Shown here in pieces: positions 16,189 through 24,846 of a stretch of 64,000 nt of DNA; position 1 is the first letter of the stretch, and each line of letters opens with the position of its first letter. The position numbers and the translations under genes were made by a program. Under the pieces are notes generated by a model, which was not told the origin of the DNA, made no database searches, and was given only the letters and a program-made list of their open reading frames with translations. The DNA lies in contig NZ_VTFU01000006.1 of the NCBI RefSeq assembly GCF_009192735.1, positions 124,001 through 188,000 of the forward strand. Reading direction: 5' to 3'. This stretch comes from Arthrobacter gandavensis (lineage in GTDB: Bacteria; Actinomycetota; Actinomycetes; Actinomycetales; Micrococcaceae).

Positions 16189-18666
16189 GTGAGTCTTCCC
16201 CCGGTACAGCCCCAGAAATCAAAGCCCGAACCAAAGTCCGCCATCAAGCCGGCCAATACGGCCACCGAACGTGTCTGCGCTTTGATTGCAGCGGAGCTCG
16301 GGGTGGCAGTGTGGCAGGTGCGTGCCGCCGTCGATCTGCTGGACGCCGGCTCCACGGTCCCGTTTATTGCCCGCTACCGCAAGGAAGCCACGGGCACGCT
16401 CGACGATACGCAGCTGCGTGAACTCGACGACCGGCTGCGGTACCTGCGCGAACTGGAGGAACGGCGGGCAGCGGTCCGTGACGCCATTGACGGCCAGGGC
16501 AAGCTGACTCCGGCACTGGAAGCGGCACTCGAGGCCGCCGAGACCAAATCCCGGCTCGAGGACATTTACCTGCCCTACAAAACCAAGCGGCGGACCAAAG
16601 CCCAGATTGCCCGTGAAGCCGGCTTGGAGCCGCTCGCCGAATCACTGCTGGCCAACCCGCAGCTGGACCCGGAGCGCGCCGCTGCCGGATACCGAAGCGA
16701 CGCCGTTCCGGATGCCGCCGAGGCGCTCGCCGGAGCACGCGCCATCCTGATTGAACGGGCGGGGCAGGACGCCGACCTGCTCACCGAGCAGCGCGAGCGG
16801 CTGTGGAAACAGGGCCGGATGCGTTCGCGGGTCAAAGCGGGCAAGGAGGCCGAAGGCCAGAAGTTCGCCGATTACTTTGACTTTGCCCAGTCGCCGTCGG
16901 GGATGCCGTCCCACCGCGTCCTGGCCCTGCTGCGCGGAGAGAAGGAAGGCATCCTGGACCTGGACCTGGCGGAGGCGGACCCGGCTGACGCCGAGGCGCT
17001 CGCCGCCGCACGGCAGAAATACGAACGGGCCGTGGCAGCAAGCCTCGGCATCAACGACCGCGGCCGGCCCGCGGATGCCTGGCTGCTGCAGACCGCACAA
17101 CTCGCGTGGCGGCGGATCCTGGCCAAGCTCTCCGTCGATCTCCGGGTGCGGCTGTTCACCGCGGCCGAAGAAGAGGCAGTCCGGGTGTTCGCCGCGAATC
17201 TCCGGGATGTCCTGCTGGCCGCCCCGGCCGGCAACCGGGCAACACTGGGCCTGGACCCGGGCCTGCGCACCGGTGTTAAGGTGGCCGTTGTGGACGGCAC
17301 CGGACAGCCGGTGGCCACGGACACCATTTATCCGCACGCACCTGTGCGGAAATGGGATGAAGCGCTGAGCCGGCTGGCCGCTCTGGTCCAGGAGCATGGC
17401 GTGGATCTTATTGCGATTGGCAACGGCACGGCGTCGCGCGAAACCGACAAACTGGCCACCGAACTGATCCGGATGCTGCCACAGGCGGGCCTGCAGAAAC
17501 TCGTGGTCTCCGAAGCCGGTGCGTCGGTCTACTCGGCGTCTGCCCTGGCCTCGGCCGAACTCCCGGGCATGGATGTATCACTACGCGGCGCGGTGTCCAT
17601 CGCCCGCCGGCTGCAGGATCCGCTGGCGGAGCTGGTGAAGATCGATCCCAAGTCGATCGGGGTGGGGCAGTACCAGCACGACGTCGGAGCGGCCAAGCTG
17701 GAACGGTCTCTGAACGCCGTGATTGAGGACTGCGTCAACGCCGTGGGCGTGGACGTCAACACGGCGTCGCCGGCGCTGCTGACCCGGGTTGCCGGCGTCG
17801 GTCCGCTGTTGAGCGAAAACATTGTGGCGTTCCGCAACGAGTTCGGTCCTTTCGCCCGGCGTGCGGACCTCAAGAAGGTGCCCCGCCTCGGCGCCAAGGC
17901 CTTTGAGCAGTGCGCCGGCTTCCTGCGGGTAACGTCAGGTTCCGAGCCGCTGGACGCATCAAGCGTGCACCCGGAGTCCTACGGCATTGCCCGCCGCATC
18001 CTTGCTGCAGCCGGAGCCGAGATGAGTCCGGCTGGCGCGTCGCTGGAGAACCTGGAACCGTCAGCCTTCGTGGACGAATCCGCCGGGCTGCCGACAATCC
18101 TGGACATCGTGGCTGAACTGCGCAAACCCGGCCGTGACCCCCGTCCGGCTTTCCGCACGGCAACCTTCTCCGAAGGGGTCGAAAAAATCAGCGACCTCCG
18201 CGCCGGCATGGTGCTGGATGGGGTGGTCACCAACGTGGCGGCCTTCGGGGCTTTCGTGGATGTGGGCGTGCACCAGGACGGGCTGGTGCACATTTCCGCC
18301 ATGTCCAGCACGTTTATCTCGGACCCGCGCGACGTCGTGAAGTCCGGGCAGGTGGTCAAAGTTCGGGTGCTGGAGGCTGATCCGGAACGCAAGCGCATTT
18401 CCCTCACGCTCCGCCTGGACGACGACGGAGCCGGTTCACGGGGGCCGCGGATGCCGCGAAACGAACGCCGGAACAACGGACAGGGCTCAGGAAAGAACCC
18501 GCCATCAAAGGGCGCCGAGGCAAAGAGTGCCGGCAAGGGGTCCACTCCTGCCCGCAGTGCCAAAGCGGGCACTCCGGCACCGGGCAACAACCGCCGGCGG
18601 CCGCCGGCTGCGGCCCCGGCCCACGGGCCGATGGCAGACGCGCTGCGCCGGGCAGGGCTGGCCTAG
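16189..18666 (+). CDS. tex: Tex family RNA-binding transcription accessory protein
   Basis: An 825-residue Tex protein. In order: an N-terminal helical region with FIARYRKEATGTLDD, the YqgF/RNase H-like domain starting at LGLDPGLRTGVKVAVVDG (about 352), helix-hairpin-helix repeats near NTASPALLTRVAGVG (about 520-580), and an S1 RNA-binding domain (about 670-740, including NVAAFGAFVDVGVHQDGLVH). The last 80 residues are a basic, low-complexity tail longer than in many homologues. The GTG at 16189 is the only start in frame close to an upstream purine-rich stretch; spacing is loose. Tex acts in transcription and RNA metabolism. Confidence 0.95.
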   Translation: MSLPPVQPQKSKPEPKSAIKPANTATERVCALIAAELGVAVWQVRAAVDLLDAGSTVPFIARYRKEATGTLDDTQLRELDDRLRYLRELEERRAAVRDAIDGQGKLTPALEAALEAAETKSRLEDIYLPYKTKRRTKAQIAREAGLEPLAESLLANPQLDPERAAAGYRSDAVPDAAEALAGARAILIERAGQDADLLTEQRERLWKQGRMRSRVKAGKEAEGQKFADYFDFAQSPSGMPSHRVLALLRGEKEGILDLDLAEADPADAEALAAARQKYERAVAASLGINDRGRPADAWLLQTAQLAWRRILAKLSVDLRVRLFTAAEEEAVRVFAANLRDVLLAAPAGNRATLGLDPGLRTGVKVAVVDGTGQPVATDTIYPHAPVRKWDEALSRLAALVQEHGVDLIAIGNGTASRETDKLATELIRMLPQAGLQKLVVSEAGASVYSASALASAELPGMDVSLRGAVSIARRLQDPLAELVKIDPKSIGVGQYQHDVGAAKLERSLNAVIEDCVNAVGVDVNTASPALLTRVAGVGPLLSENIVAFRNEFGPFARRADLKKVPRLGAKAFEQCAGFLRVTSGSEPLDASSVHPESYGIARRILAAAGAEMSPAGASLENLEPSAFVDESAGLPTILDIVAELRKPGRDPRPAFRTATFSEGVEKISDLRAGMVLDGVVTNVAAFGAFVDVGVHQDGLVHISAMSSTFISDPRDVVKSGQVVKVRVLEADPERKRISLTLRLDDDGAGSRGPRMPRNERRNNGQGSGKNPPSKGAEAKSAGKGSTPARSAKAGTPAPGNNRRRPPAAAPAHGPMADALRRAGLA

Positions 18667-18672
18667 GGGAGC

Positions 18673-19008
18673 TTATCCGTCGGCGGACTCCGGCTCGTTC
18701 AAGGCATCCTCGGGCGCTGACCCCCGGCTGCCGTGAGCCCGCGAATCCTCGGGGCTGCCTGCATCTTTGGCGCTGCCTGCATCATTGGAGCGGCCCGCAT
18801 CCTTGGCACCGCCTGCATTTTTGGTGCCGCCGGAATGCCCGGCCGGAACAGTTCCGCCCGGAGACGTTCCCTGGGCATCGCGAATATTACCGGCGCTGTC
18901 CGCCGAGGAACCGGGACGGCGCGGATCGCCGGTGGGTTCGGGCTGCGGGGCGCTGGGGCCCAGGGGATCCTCGTCATTGTTCGCGGGGCCGGTGGGTTCG
19001 GTGGTCAA
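18673..19008 (-). CDS. Low-complexity hydrophilic protein with hexapeptide repeats
   Basis: A predicted protein of 111 residues rich in Gly, Ala, Pro, Asp and Asn, with no recognised domain. Its middle holds five consecutive hexapeptides (GGTKNA, GGAKDA, GRSNDA, GSAKDA, GSPEDS), matching an 18-nt DNA tandem repeat at about 18742-18831. I prefer the TTG at 19008 because AGAGGA lies six bases upstream; an ATG at 19026 would make it six residues longer. It converges on tex with a 6-nt gap. It may be a disordered protein or a repeat-driven spurious extension. Confidence 0.5.
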   Translation of the reverse strand: MTTEPTGPANNDEDPLGPSAPQPEPTGDPRRPGSSADSAGNIRDAQGTSPGGTVPAGHSGGTKNAGGAKDAGRSNDAGSAKDAGSPEDSRAHGSRGSAPEDALNEPESADG

Positions 19009-19045
19009 TGGGTGTCCTCTCGGCATGTCATCTCAAAGCAGTTTT

Positions 19046-19083
19046 CCGACAGTACCACCGGCAATTACCGGCGGTACTGTCGG
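19046..19083. repeat. 38-nt near-perfect palindrome
   Basis: The 38 bases form one almost perfect inverted repeat, broken only at a few central positions; outer arms are CCGACAGTACC and GGTACTGTCGG. It lies between the cupin gene's stop and the start of the low-complexity gene on the same strand. There is no T tract after it, so it may be a factor-independent stem, an operator, or a transcript-stabilising structure. Confidence 0.7.
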
Positions 19084-19096
19084 ATGTACTCTCGGG

Positions 19097-19885
19097 TCAG
19101 CGCGGCTGCACCGGGCTGGCCGTGGTGACCGCTTCGGTGCTCGAAGGCATGAGATTCCATGTCTGGAGCCGGCCGCACATCCCGTAGACGGGATCCGGGG
19201 ACGTGGGCGCCGCGGAACGGACAACGGCGTTCTGCAGGTGGCTGCCGTCGGCCCGGGCCAATTGGTCCAGGTGTTCCAAACTCTGCTGCGCCTGTGCCAG
19301 GGGGCCGTTGTGGACGAGGGAGCTCCACGTGGACACTTTGTCCTGCACCAGTGCCGCCGCCTGCCGGTACAGGTGTTCCAGAGCCTGCGGCCCCTCCTGA
19401 TCCACCTTGGCTCGAAGCGTGAGGAAGCCTTCCATGGCGAGGTCACGGCGGGCTATCACGGCAGCTTCCCGGGACTCCACTGAACCTTCGCCGGGAAGCG
19501 ACGCCGCTTCCCGGTATGTTTGCGGGTCGTCGAGGTATGGTTCCGGAAACGTGAGGACGGCGTCCCCGTTTTCCGGCAGCCCGGAGTTGCCCATCACCGC
19601 AACGATCTCCAGCGCGCCGTCGTCGTTAATCAGCCGGTGCACTGTTCCGGGGGTGAACCAGAGGACTGTTCCGGGGGTGAGGGAGTGTTCCTCGAAGCCG
19701 GCCGAGCTCAGCGTCTGAACCCTCCCGCGGCCACCCACCACAACGTAGCTTTCAGTGGTGGCGGTGTGCAGGTGGGGGCTGCCGCCGCACTGCCCGTCCA
19801 CGGCATCCCAAGTGTAGACATTGATGCGGGTAACGCCGGTGCCGCCGGGGAAACCCGCGGGGCCGGAGCCGGAATCGGGCAGCAT
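19097..19885 (-). CDS. Cupin-domain protein
   Basis: A 262-residue protein. Residues about 30-100 form a cupin barrel: PHLHTATTESYVVVGGRGRV is motif 1, with metal-binding His residues, and LWFTPGTVHRLINDD is motif 2. The C-terminal 130 residues are helical and of unknown function. Its ATG overlaps the stop of the DUF6807 gene (TGATG), making it the last gene of the sugar-type operon. An isomerase or sensor role in carbohydrate metabolism is plausible from context only. Confidence 0.82.
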   Translation of the reverse strand: MLPDSGSGPAGFPGGTGVTRINVYTWDAVDGQCGGSPHLHTATTESYVVVGGRGRVQTLSSAGFEEHSLTPGTVLWFTPGTVHRLINDDGALEIVAVMGNSGLPENGDAVLTFPEPYLDDPQTYREAASLPGEGSVESREAAVIARRDLAMEGFLTLRAKVDQEGPQALEHLYRQAAALVQDKVSTWSSLVHNGPLAQAQQSLEHLDQLARADGSHLQNAVVRSAAPTSPDPVYGMCGRLQTWNLMPSSTEAVTTASPVQPR

Positions 19886-20871
19886 CAGCGGCCTGCTGAC
19901 GCGGGTGAGCCCAGCAGGTTCAGGCTGGCTGCAGCCAACTGCTCCGATCCATCCCCGCCACGGTCCTCGTCCGCGATGACCACGGCATACTCATAGGACA
20001 GGCTCTGGCCCGGCTCGAAGGTGAACTCCGTTGAATAGTAGGGGGACGGGCTGACGACGGCGAAGATCCCGGTGCGGACAAACCACTCGGTGTTTTCACC
20101 GCCGGGGTAGGAGTTGTTCGGAGAATCCACGAACACCAGGGTGGACGCGCCGCCCTCGCCGTCATGCTGGCCGCTGAAGGCCATCCACGGTGCCCGGATT
20201 CCGTTGAGATCGTCTCCCCCGGTCCTGCCCGGAATGTAGACGGAACCGCCGGTGAAGGACCGGGGCCCGCGCCAGAAGAGTCCGCCGTAGCCGGCATTCT
20301 CGCGGCCCTTTGTGGTGGGGCTTCCCATCACGATCTCTGCTCCGGAGACGTTGGTGAAGTTGGTGGAGTAGGTCAGTGCCCACGCCTGGTCGCTGTGCCC
20401 GCCGTCGAGGACTGCCACCGCAAACCGGCGCTCCTCGCGGACCCAGAGTTCTCCGGCCTGGGTGATCCACTCCAGGTTTTCCACCACGGTGATGCGTTCG
20501 GGCGTAACCTCCAGCGTGGTGAACTCGATGTGGTTGGTGGAGCCGTTGTTGTCCAGCTGCTCATATCCGCGGCCGCGGTTGTAGGTGGGCCCGCCCCAGA
20601 AGTTTTCGGTGCCGACATTGGGAAGCGACCAGGCCATGCCCTTGTGCCAGAGGTGATCATGAGGGCGGTACGTGCTGACTTCCTTGCCGCCCAGCGTTGT
20701 CATGGGGTGGAAATAGGGGCGGGGAGATTCGAACTGCGGATCCCAGGGGCCGTAGACATAACGGAAGATTTCCTGGCCGTCATAGGCCACCCGCAGGCTG
20801 CGGCCATGTTCGTGATCCAGGGAAAGCCCCGGGCGTCCCGGCTCGGTGAGGGGGGAGTGGTGCTGGCTCAT
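19885..20871 (-). CDS. DUF6807 (PmoA-like) family protein
   Basis: A 328-residue protein of the family annotated as PmoA or DUF6807, common in carbohydrate-utilisation operons and not a methane monooxygenase subunit. Typical features are VYGPWDPQFESPRPYFHPM, the THLGKEVSTYRPHDHLWHKG-like block with clustered His residues near 62-78, and a beta-rich body. No catalytic activity is established for the family. It sits immediately after the Gfo/Idh/MocA gene, with no gap between the stop of one and the start of the other, and overlaps the cupin gene. Confidence 0.85.
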   Translation of the reverse strand: MSQHHSPLTEPGRPGLSLDHEHGRSLRVAYDGQEIFRYVYGPWDPQFESPRPYFHPMTTLGGKEVSTYRPHDHLWHKGMAWSLPNVGTENFWGGPTYNRGRGYEQLDNNGSTNHIEFTTLEVTPERITVVENLEWITQAGELWVREERRFAVAVLDGGHSDQAWALTYSTNFTNVSGAEIVMGSPTTKGRENAGYGGLFWRGPRSFTGGSVYIPGRTGGDDLNGIRAPWMAFSGQHDGEGGASTLVFVDSPNNSYPGGENTEWFVRTGIFAVVSPSPYYSTEFTFEPGQSLSYEYAVVIADEDRGGDGSEQLAAASLNLLGSPASAGR

Positions 20872-21972
20872 TTAGTGGCTCTCTTTCACATCGGCCCACG
20901 GGGTGGAATTGCCATCCATGGCACCGTAGAAGGGGGAGTTTTTATCAATCGATCCGCGGGATACGGGCTGGCGGGTGAACGCGGAGGCATAGATTGCGGC
21001 GATAAGCTCCATGGTCATCCGGGAATCGGTGCTCGTAACAGGCGGGACGCCACCGGATTCGAGGGCATCGAAGATGGCAGCAAATTGGGATGAGTGTCCG
21101 GAGGCCCGACCCGTCAGCCCCTCTTTCCACTGGCGTTCCAGGTCTTCGTGGCCCGGAGCGGGGGAGATGGCCCAGCTGTCGTCCGAATATCCGTACAGGT
21201 GCTCGAGCTCAACCGTTGCACCGCTGAAATCGAAGCGGAGGTAGCTGGTTTCCTTGGGCGCCAGAAGACTGTTGATGATGGTGGCAACGGCTCCGTTTTC
21301 GAAGCTGACAATCGCGGCGGAGAAGTCTTCGGTGTTGGTGGGAAGGGCCTGCCGGGCGGCAACGGCCGTTACCTCGCTCCAGTTCCCCAAGAGGGAGAGC
21401 AGAAGGTCAAACTGATGGATTCCGTGGCCCATGGTCGGTCCGCCGCCTTCCACCAGCCACTGCCCCCGCCACGGAAGATCAAAATAGCTGTCGGGCCGGT
21501 ACCAGAGGGTATTGCAGATCGCGGCCAGCGGGCGGCCAAGGTCATCCCCGCCCATGAAGCGCTTCAGGTTCTCCGCTCCCGAGCCAAAGCGGTGCTGGAA
21601 CACAGTGGCAAAGAAGGCCTCCGAAGCCGCTTCAGCCTCCGCGATTTCGTCCATGTCCGCCAGGGTCAGTGCCGGAGGCTTCTCCGAGAGCACATTCACG
21701 TTGCTGCCCAGGGCTTCAATCGCCTGGCCCTTGTGGAATCCAGGCGGTGTGCAGAGATGGACCAAATCCAGCTCCTCGGCCGCCAGCAGTTCGGTCAGGG
21801 AGGAATACCGGTGAGGGATGTTCCATTCGTCGCAGAAGGCCGCCAGCCGTCCGGGATCAATATCGACCGCGGCTACCACCTGTGCCCTGTCGCTCAGGGT
21901 GGCCATGCTCTTGGCATGGGCGTGGGCGATGCCGCCGGTGCCAACAATTGCGGTGCGGAAAAGACGTGTCAT
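20872..21972 (-). CDS. Gfo/Idh/MocA family oxidoreductase
   Basis: A 366-residue NAD(P)-dependent dehydrogenase. The N-terminal Rossmann fold has IVGTGGIAHAHAKS (9-22), and the family signature SEKPPALTLADMDEIA carries the Glu-Lys-Pro typical of sugar or inositol dehydrogenases. The C-terminal alpha/beta domain follows, with DLPWRGQWLVEGGGPTMGHGIHQFD carrying the conserved substrate-site His. The substrate is probably a sugar or sugar acid. It is separated from the upstream binding-protein gene by a tandem repeat. Confidence 0.9.
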   Translation of the reverse strand: MTRLFRTAIVGTGGIAHAHAKSMATLSDRAQVVAAVDIDPGRLAAFCDEWNIPHRYSSLTELLAAEELDLVHLCTPPGFHKGQAIEALGSNVNVLSEKPPALTLADMDEIAEAEAASEAFFATVFQHRFGSGAENLKRFMGGDDLGRPLAAICNTLWYRPDSYFDLPWRGQWLVEGGGPTMGHGIHQFDLLLSLLGNWSEVTAVAARQALPTNTEDFSAAIVSFENGAVATIINSLLAPKETSYLRFDFSGATVELEHLYGYSDDSWAISPAPGHEDLERQWKEGLTGRASGHSSQFAAIFDALESGGVPPVTSTDSRMTMELIAAIYASAFTRQPVSRGSIDKNSPFYGAMDGNSTPWADVKESH

Positions 21973-22033
21973 GGGTAAAGGCTCCAGGAGTTAGAAAAGG
22001 AAGCAGGGATGGAAAAGGTAGGGCTCGTTAGGA

Positions 22034-22130
22034 ATGGAAAGGGATTCGGGGTTGAAAGGGATTCAGGGTTGAAAGGGATTCAGGACTGGAAAAAGAATCA
22101 AGACTGGAAAAGGAATCAGGACTGGAAGAG
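22034..22130. repeat. 17/18-nt tandem repeat, about 5.5 copies
   Basis: Units at 22034-22050, 22051-22067 and 22068-22084 are 17 nt; those at 22085-22102 and 22103-22120 are 18 nt and a partial unit follows. The consensus is close to GTTGAAAGGGATTCAGG grading into ACTGGAAAAGGAATCAGG. The array fills the 187-nt spacer between the binding-protein stop and the Gfo/Idh/MocA start, inside what should be one transcript. Confidence 0.9.
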
Positions 22131-22159
22131 CAGGTGAAGAACGGCTGGCAGTGGGGGGA

Positions 22160-23497
22160 CTACCGCAGGCCCTCCAGGTAGGCCACGACGGTTTTGGCGC
22201 CTTCCTGCGGGGTCTGGCTGCCGAAGAGGACTTCATTGCCAATCCGGGTGAACTCCGTGCTGAAGTCGGAGGCGTTGGCAGGTGTCACCTGCGGAGGCGT
22301 CACGACCTCCTCCTGCATGGTTGCTGCAAACTCCAGCGACATGGTGCCCGTGGCGGTCAGTTGCGGCTTCAGGGCTTCCTGGATGCTGGGAATGGCAGGC
22401 ACCCCGCGTTCGACCTTGAGGATGGATGCAGCGTCCTCATCATTAATCAGGAAGTTCACAAATTTGGCGGCTTCTTCCGGATGTTCGGTCCGAGAGGAAA
22501 TGGACCAGTACATGGAAGCCTTGTTGACCATATTCGGGGACTCTCCCTCGTCCTGCGCCGGGAGGCGCAGGAGCTTCAGGTCGGATCCGCTGGCATCCAC
22601 GAAAGCCTGGATCTGAGTGTGGAACTGGAGGTGGAAGGCGGATTTGTTGGTGCCAAACAGGGACTGCTCGATGTTCCCTGTGCTTTCTGCCTGGGTGGAC
22701 GCGGCAGGCGTTGCTCCGGTCTCCATGAGCTGAAGGGCCGTCTCAAAGTACTTTTCGACCGTTTCGGTGCTGACGGGGGTTTCTCCATCGCGGGGGTACA
22801 CTTCTTGGCCATGCTGGCGTGCAAAGGCGCCCAGCTCGGCGGCCTGGGTGCCGAAGAAATCGAACCCGTAGATGCCCTGGCTGCCAAGTTTTTCGCTGAC
22901 CTCAGCGGCCATGTCGAACATCTCGTCCCACGTCCAGGTGGTGTCATCCGGTATCTCCAGTCCGGCCTGTTCCAGAATCGCCGGATTCACCCCAACTGAG
23001 AAAATGCCCACTCCCACCGGGACTCCGGCAAGGGCGCCGCCCGTGATCTCGCCGGTCTGGAGGACCTCCGGCTCCATCTCCGAGAGATCCAGGATGTCTT
23101 CCTGGGTTGTCAGGTCCAGCAGGGCATTGCGCTCGCCGTAAGCAGCGATGCGGGTTTCATCCATCTGGATGACATCGGGGGCGTCGCCGCCGGCGGTGGA
23201 AGTGGCCAGCTTGTCCCAGTAGCCTTCCCAGCCGCCCCAGTCACCCTTAATGGTGATGCCGGGGTTTTCTTCTTCAAACCTGTCGATGACTTCTTCGGTG
23301 AGCTGGGCGCGGGCGTCGGCGCCCCACCAGGTGAAGGTGAGTTCCACGTCGCCGCCGTCGGCGGACTCGGAGGCGGACCCTCCACACGCGGTCAGCGTTA
23401 GGGCCAGGCAAGCTGCCGCAGCCGCAAGCGAGCGGAAGCGCCGCGGGTGGCCGCTGCGGGGCTGATGATTGGCGGGGCGAATCGGATGACGGGGCAT
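22160..23497 (-). CDS. ABC transporter sugar-binding lipoprotein (extracellular solute-binding family 1)
   Basis: A 445-residue solute-binding protein. The signal peptide ends at the lipobox LTLTACGG (Cys38), so the mature protein is a membrane-anchored lipoprotein. FTWWGADARAQLTEEVIDRF and GDAPDVIQMDE are typical of carbohydrate-binding members. The ATG at 23497 is preceded by GGAGAGG seven bases upstream; the frame above it lacks support. No permease gene follows; the next genes are a dehydrogenase, DUF6807 and a cupin. It must use permeases encoded elsewhere or have a different role. The ligand is unknown. Confidence 0.92.
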   Translation of the reverse strand: MPRHPIRPANHQPRSGHPRRFRSLAAAAACLALTLTACGGSASESADGGDVELTFTWWGADARAQLTEEVIDRFEEENPGITIKGDWGGWEGYWDKLATSTAGGDAPDVIQMDETRIAAYGERNALLDLTTQEDILDLSEMEPEVLQTGEITGGALAGVPVGVGIFSVGVNPAILEQAGLEIPDDTTWTWDEMFDMAAEVSEKLGSQGIYGFDFFGTQAAELGAFARQHGQEVYPRDGETPVSTETVEKYFETALQLMETGATPAASTQAESTGNIEQSLFGTNKSAFHLQFHTQIQAFVDASGSDLKLLRLPAQDEGESPNMVNKASMYWSISSRTEHPEEAAKFVNFLINDEDAASILKVERGVPAIPSIQEALKPQLTATGTMSLEFAATMQEEVVTPPQVTPANASDFSTEFTRIGNEVLFGSQTPQEGAKTVVAYLEGLR

Positions 23498-23601
23498 GGC
23501 TTGTACCTCTCCGTTGACGTGCAGGCGGGTGGCTTCGTTGCCGCGGGCCAGCGGAAGACTGCCGAAAGCATGCCATGGTCCGGGGGAGCCCATGAAGCCT
23601 T

Positions 23602-23615
23602 GGAAAGCGTCTTCC
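23602..23615. promoter_or_regulatory. Candidate LacI-family operator
   Basis: GGAAAGCGTCTTCC matches a LacI-type palindrome (GGAAAGC/GCTTTCC with central CG) at 12 of 14 positions. It lies 105 nt upstream of the binding-protein start. A TTGACA element on the minus strand (23649-23654) lies just beyond it; no convincing -10 follows. The site fits repression of the sugar-type operon, but no LacI gene is in the window. Confidence 0.4.
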
Positions 23616-23740
23616 GCTTGCGCCCACCCTTGTACACAATGAGTGTGGTGTCAATCACATGACGTGTCGGTTTCGGCCGGTTTTCCGCCCGGTTCGGGTC
23701 ATATTCCGGGACATTGCCCGGTTCTCTGGCCGGGCACGCA

Positions 23741-23773
23741 AAAGGGCCGGGAACTTGGTGTTCCCGGCCCTTT
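23741..23773. terminator. Stem-loop terminator, both strands
   Basis: A perfect 14-bp stem AAAGGGCCGGGAAC/GTTCCCGGCCCTTT (23741-23754 with 23760-23773) and a 5-nt loop, with A and T runs at the stem ends. It would end minus-strand transcripts from the HAD gene before the binding-protein promoter. Confidence 0.75.
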
Positions 23774-23852
23774 GGCGTCAACTGCAGCTAGGCCGCTGCC
23801 TCCCGCGCATCGGTAAGGCCGCGGTTGTTGCGACTGCGGCTGTTACAACCGT

Positions 23853-23955
23853 GGGCGGCACAACTTGGGTGGCCAGCATAACCGCGGGCTATGCAACTTG
23901 GGGCCGGCACAACCGCGGGCGGCACAACTTGGGTGGCCAATATAACCGCGGGCTA
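23853..23955. repeat. 39-nt direct repeat, two copies 64 nt apart
   Basis: Copies at 23853-23891 and 23917-23955 differ at two positions. The 25 nt between them carry shuffled pieces of the same sequence (AACTTGGG, ACCGCGGG, GGCACAAC). The array fills the 3' side of the HAD gene. No gene is supported in 23498-23975; besides this repeat the gap holds the LacI-like site and the terminator. Confidence 0.85.
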
Positions 23956-23975
23956 GCCTGTGGCGCTGCCTGAAC

Positions 23976-24662
23976 TCAGCCCTCGGCTAGTTTCCCCAAC
24001 AGGGAAGAGTCAAGACTCTGGAGCAGCTCACGGGGGTTGGTCCAAATCTCCTCGGCTCCGGCGTCGCGGAGTTCGGCTTCACTCGTGCCTCCGCAGAGCA
24101 AGCCAATGGTGGGAATGTCCAAGGCTGCCGCTGCTTTCACATCCCACACCGAGTCGCCAACGAATACCGTGCCCTGTGCCGTTAACCCGGAGGAATCCAG
24201 CGCTGCCTGCAGAATCTCCGGCGACGGCTTCGATTCCGTGGCGTCCGCTGAGCTGGTGGCGGCGCTAATGGCCGAATCGGCATCGATGACGGTGCGCAGC
24301 ACCTTCAATTCCGTTTCGGATGCAGAAGAGGCGAGGACCACGGTGAGGTCCTTGTCCGCGCAGGCCAACAGGAGGTCCCGGGCGCCGTCAAAGGAACGCA
24401 GGGACGGCCACCAGGTGGAGAAAATGGCGCCGTGAGCGGCGTCCAGCTGCTCGTCGAAGTTCTCGTCCCGATCCTCGCCGAGCAAATGTTCCACGAGTTT
24501 GTCTCCACCCATGCCGATTGCCCGGTGCACGGCTGACATGGGTACATCGTGGTCCTGCTGGCGGAAGGCCTGCCACCATGCCACGGCGTGTAGGTAATTC
24601 GAATCCACCAGGGTTCCATCGACGTCGAAAAGCACGCCGCGCTTGGCGGTGCTGTCGGCCAT
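23976..24662 (-). CDS. HAD-superfamily phosphatase
   Basis: A 228-residue haloacid dehalogenase-type hydrolase. Motif I is LFDVDGTLVD with the nucleophile Asp13 and acid Asp15, motif II VVLASSASETE, motif III Lys in ESKPSPEILQAAL, and motif IV FVGDSVWDVKAA. A helical cap between motifs I and II resembles phosphoglycolate phosphatase and beta-phosphoglucomutase. The ATG at 24662 has GGGAGG seven bases upstream, so the GTG at 24686 is rejected. The natural substrate is unknown, probably a small phosphorylated sugar or acid. Confidence 0.88.
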   Translation of the reverse strand: MADSTAKRGVLFDVDGTLVDSNYLHAVAWWQAFRQQDHDVPMSAVHRAIGMGGDKLVEHLLGEDRDENFDEQLDAAHGAIFSTWWPSLRSFDGARDLLLACADKDLTVVLASSASETELKVLRTVIDADSAISAATSSADATESKPSPEILQAALDSSGLTAQGTVFVGDSVWDVKAAAALDIPTIGLLCGGTSEAELRDAGAEEIWTNPRELLQSLDSSLLGKLAEG

Positions 24663-24846
24663 GTGTTTTTCCTCCCGTTGATGCACTCACTTCAGGAGTG
24701 CGCTTAGACCTGTCTTTTCCGGCCGCGACGTGATGCAGCGGCGGCTTGTTTGAGTCTATTCCCCAGAGTGGACCTCCGGCGTGGTGCTTCAGTCCACGGG
24801 CCGTGTAACTGCCGCGGGGTCGTGAGCTTTCCGCGGGGTTTGAATA

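Noticed and set aside
19885-20871. PmoA name taken as a methane monooxygenase subunit
   Set aside because: The family label is historical; the protein is soluble, beta-rich and lies in a sugar-type operon with no other methane genes.
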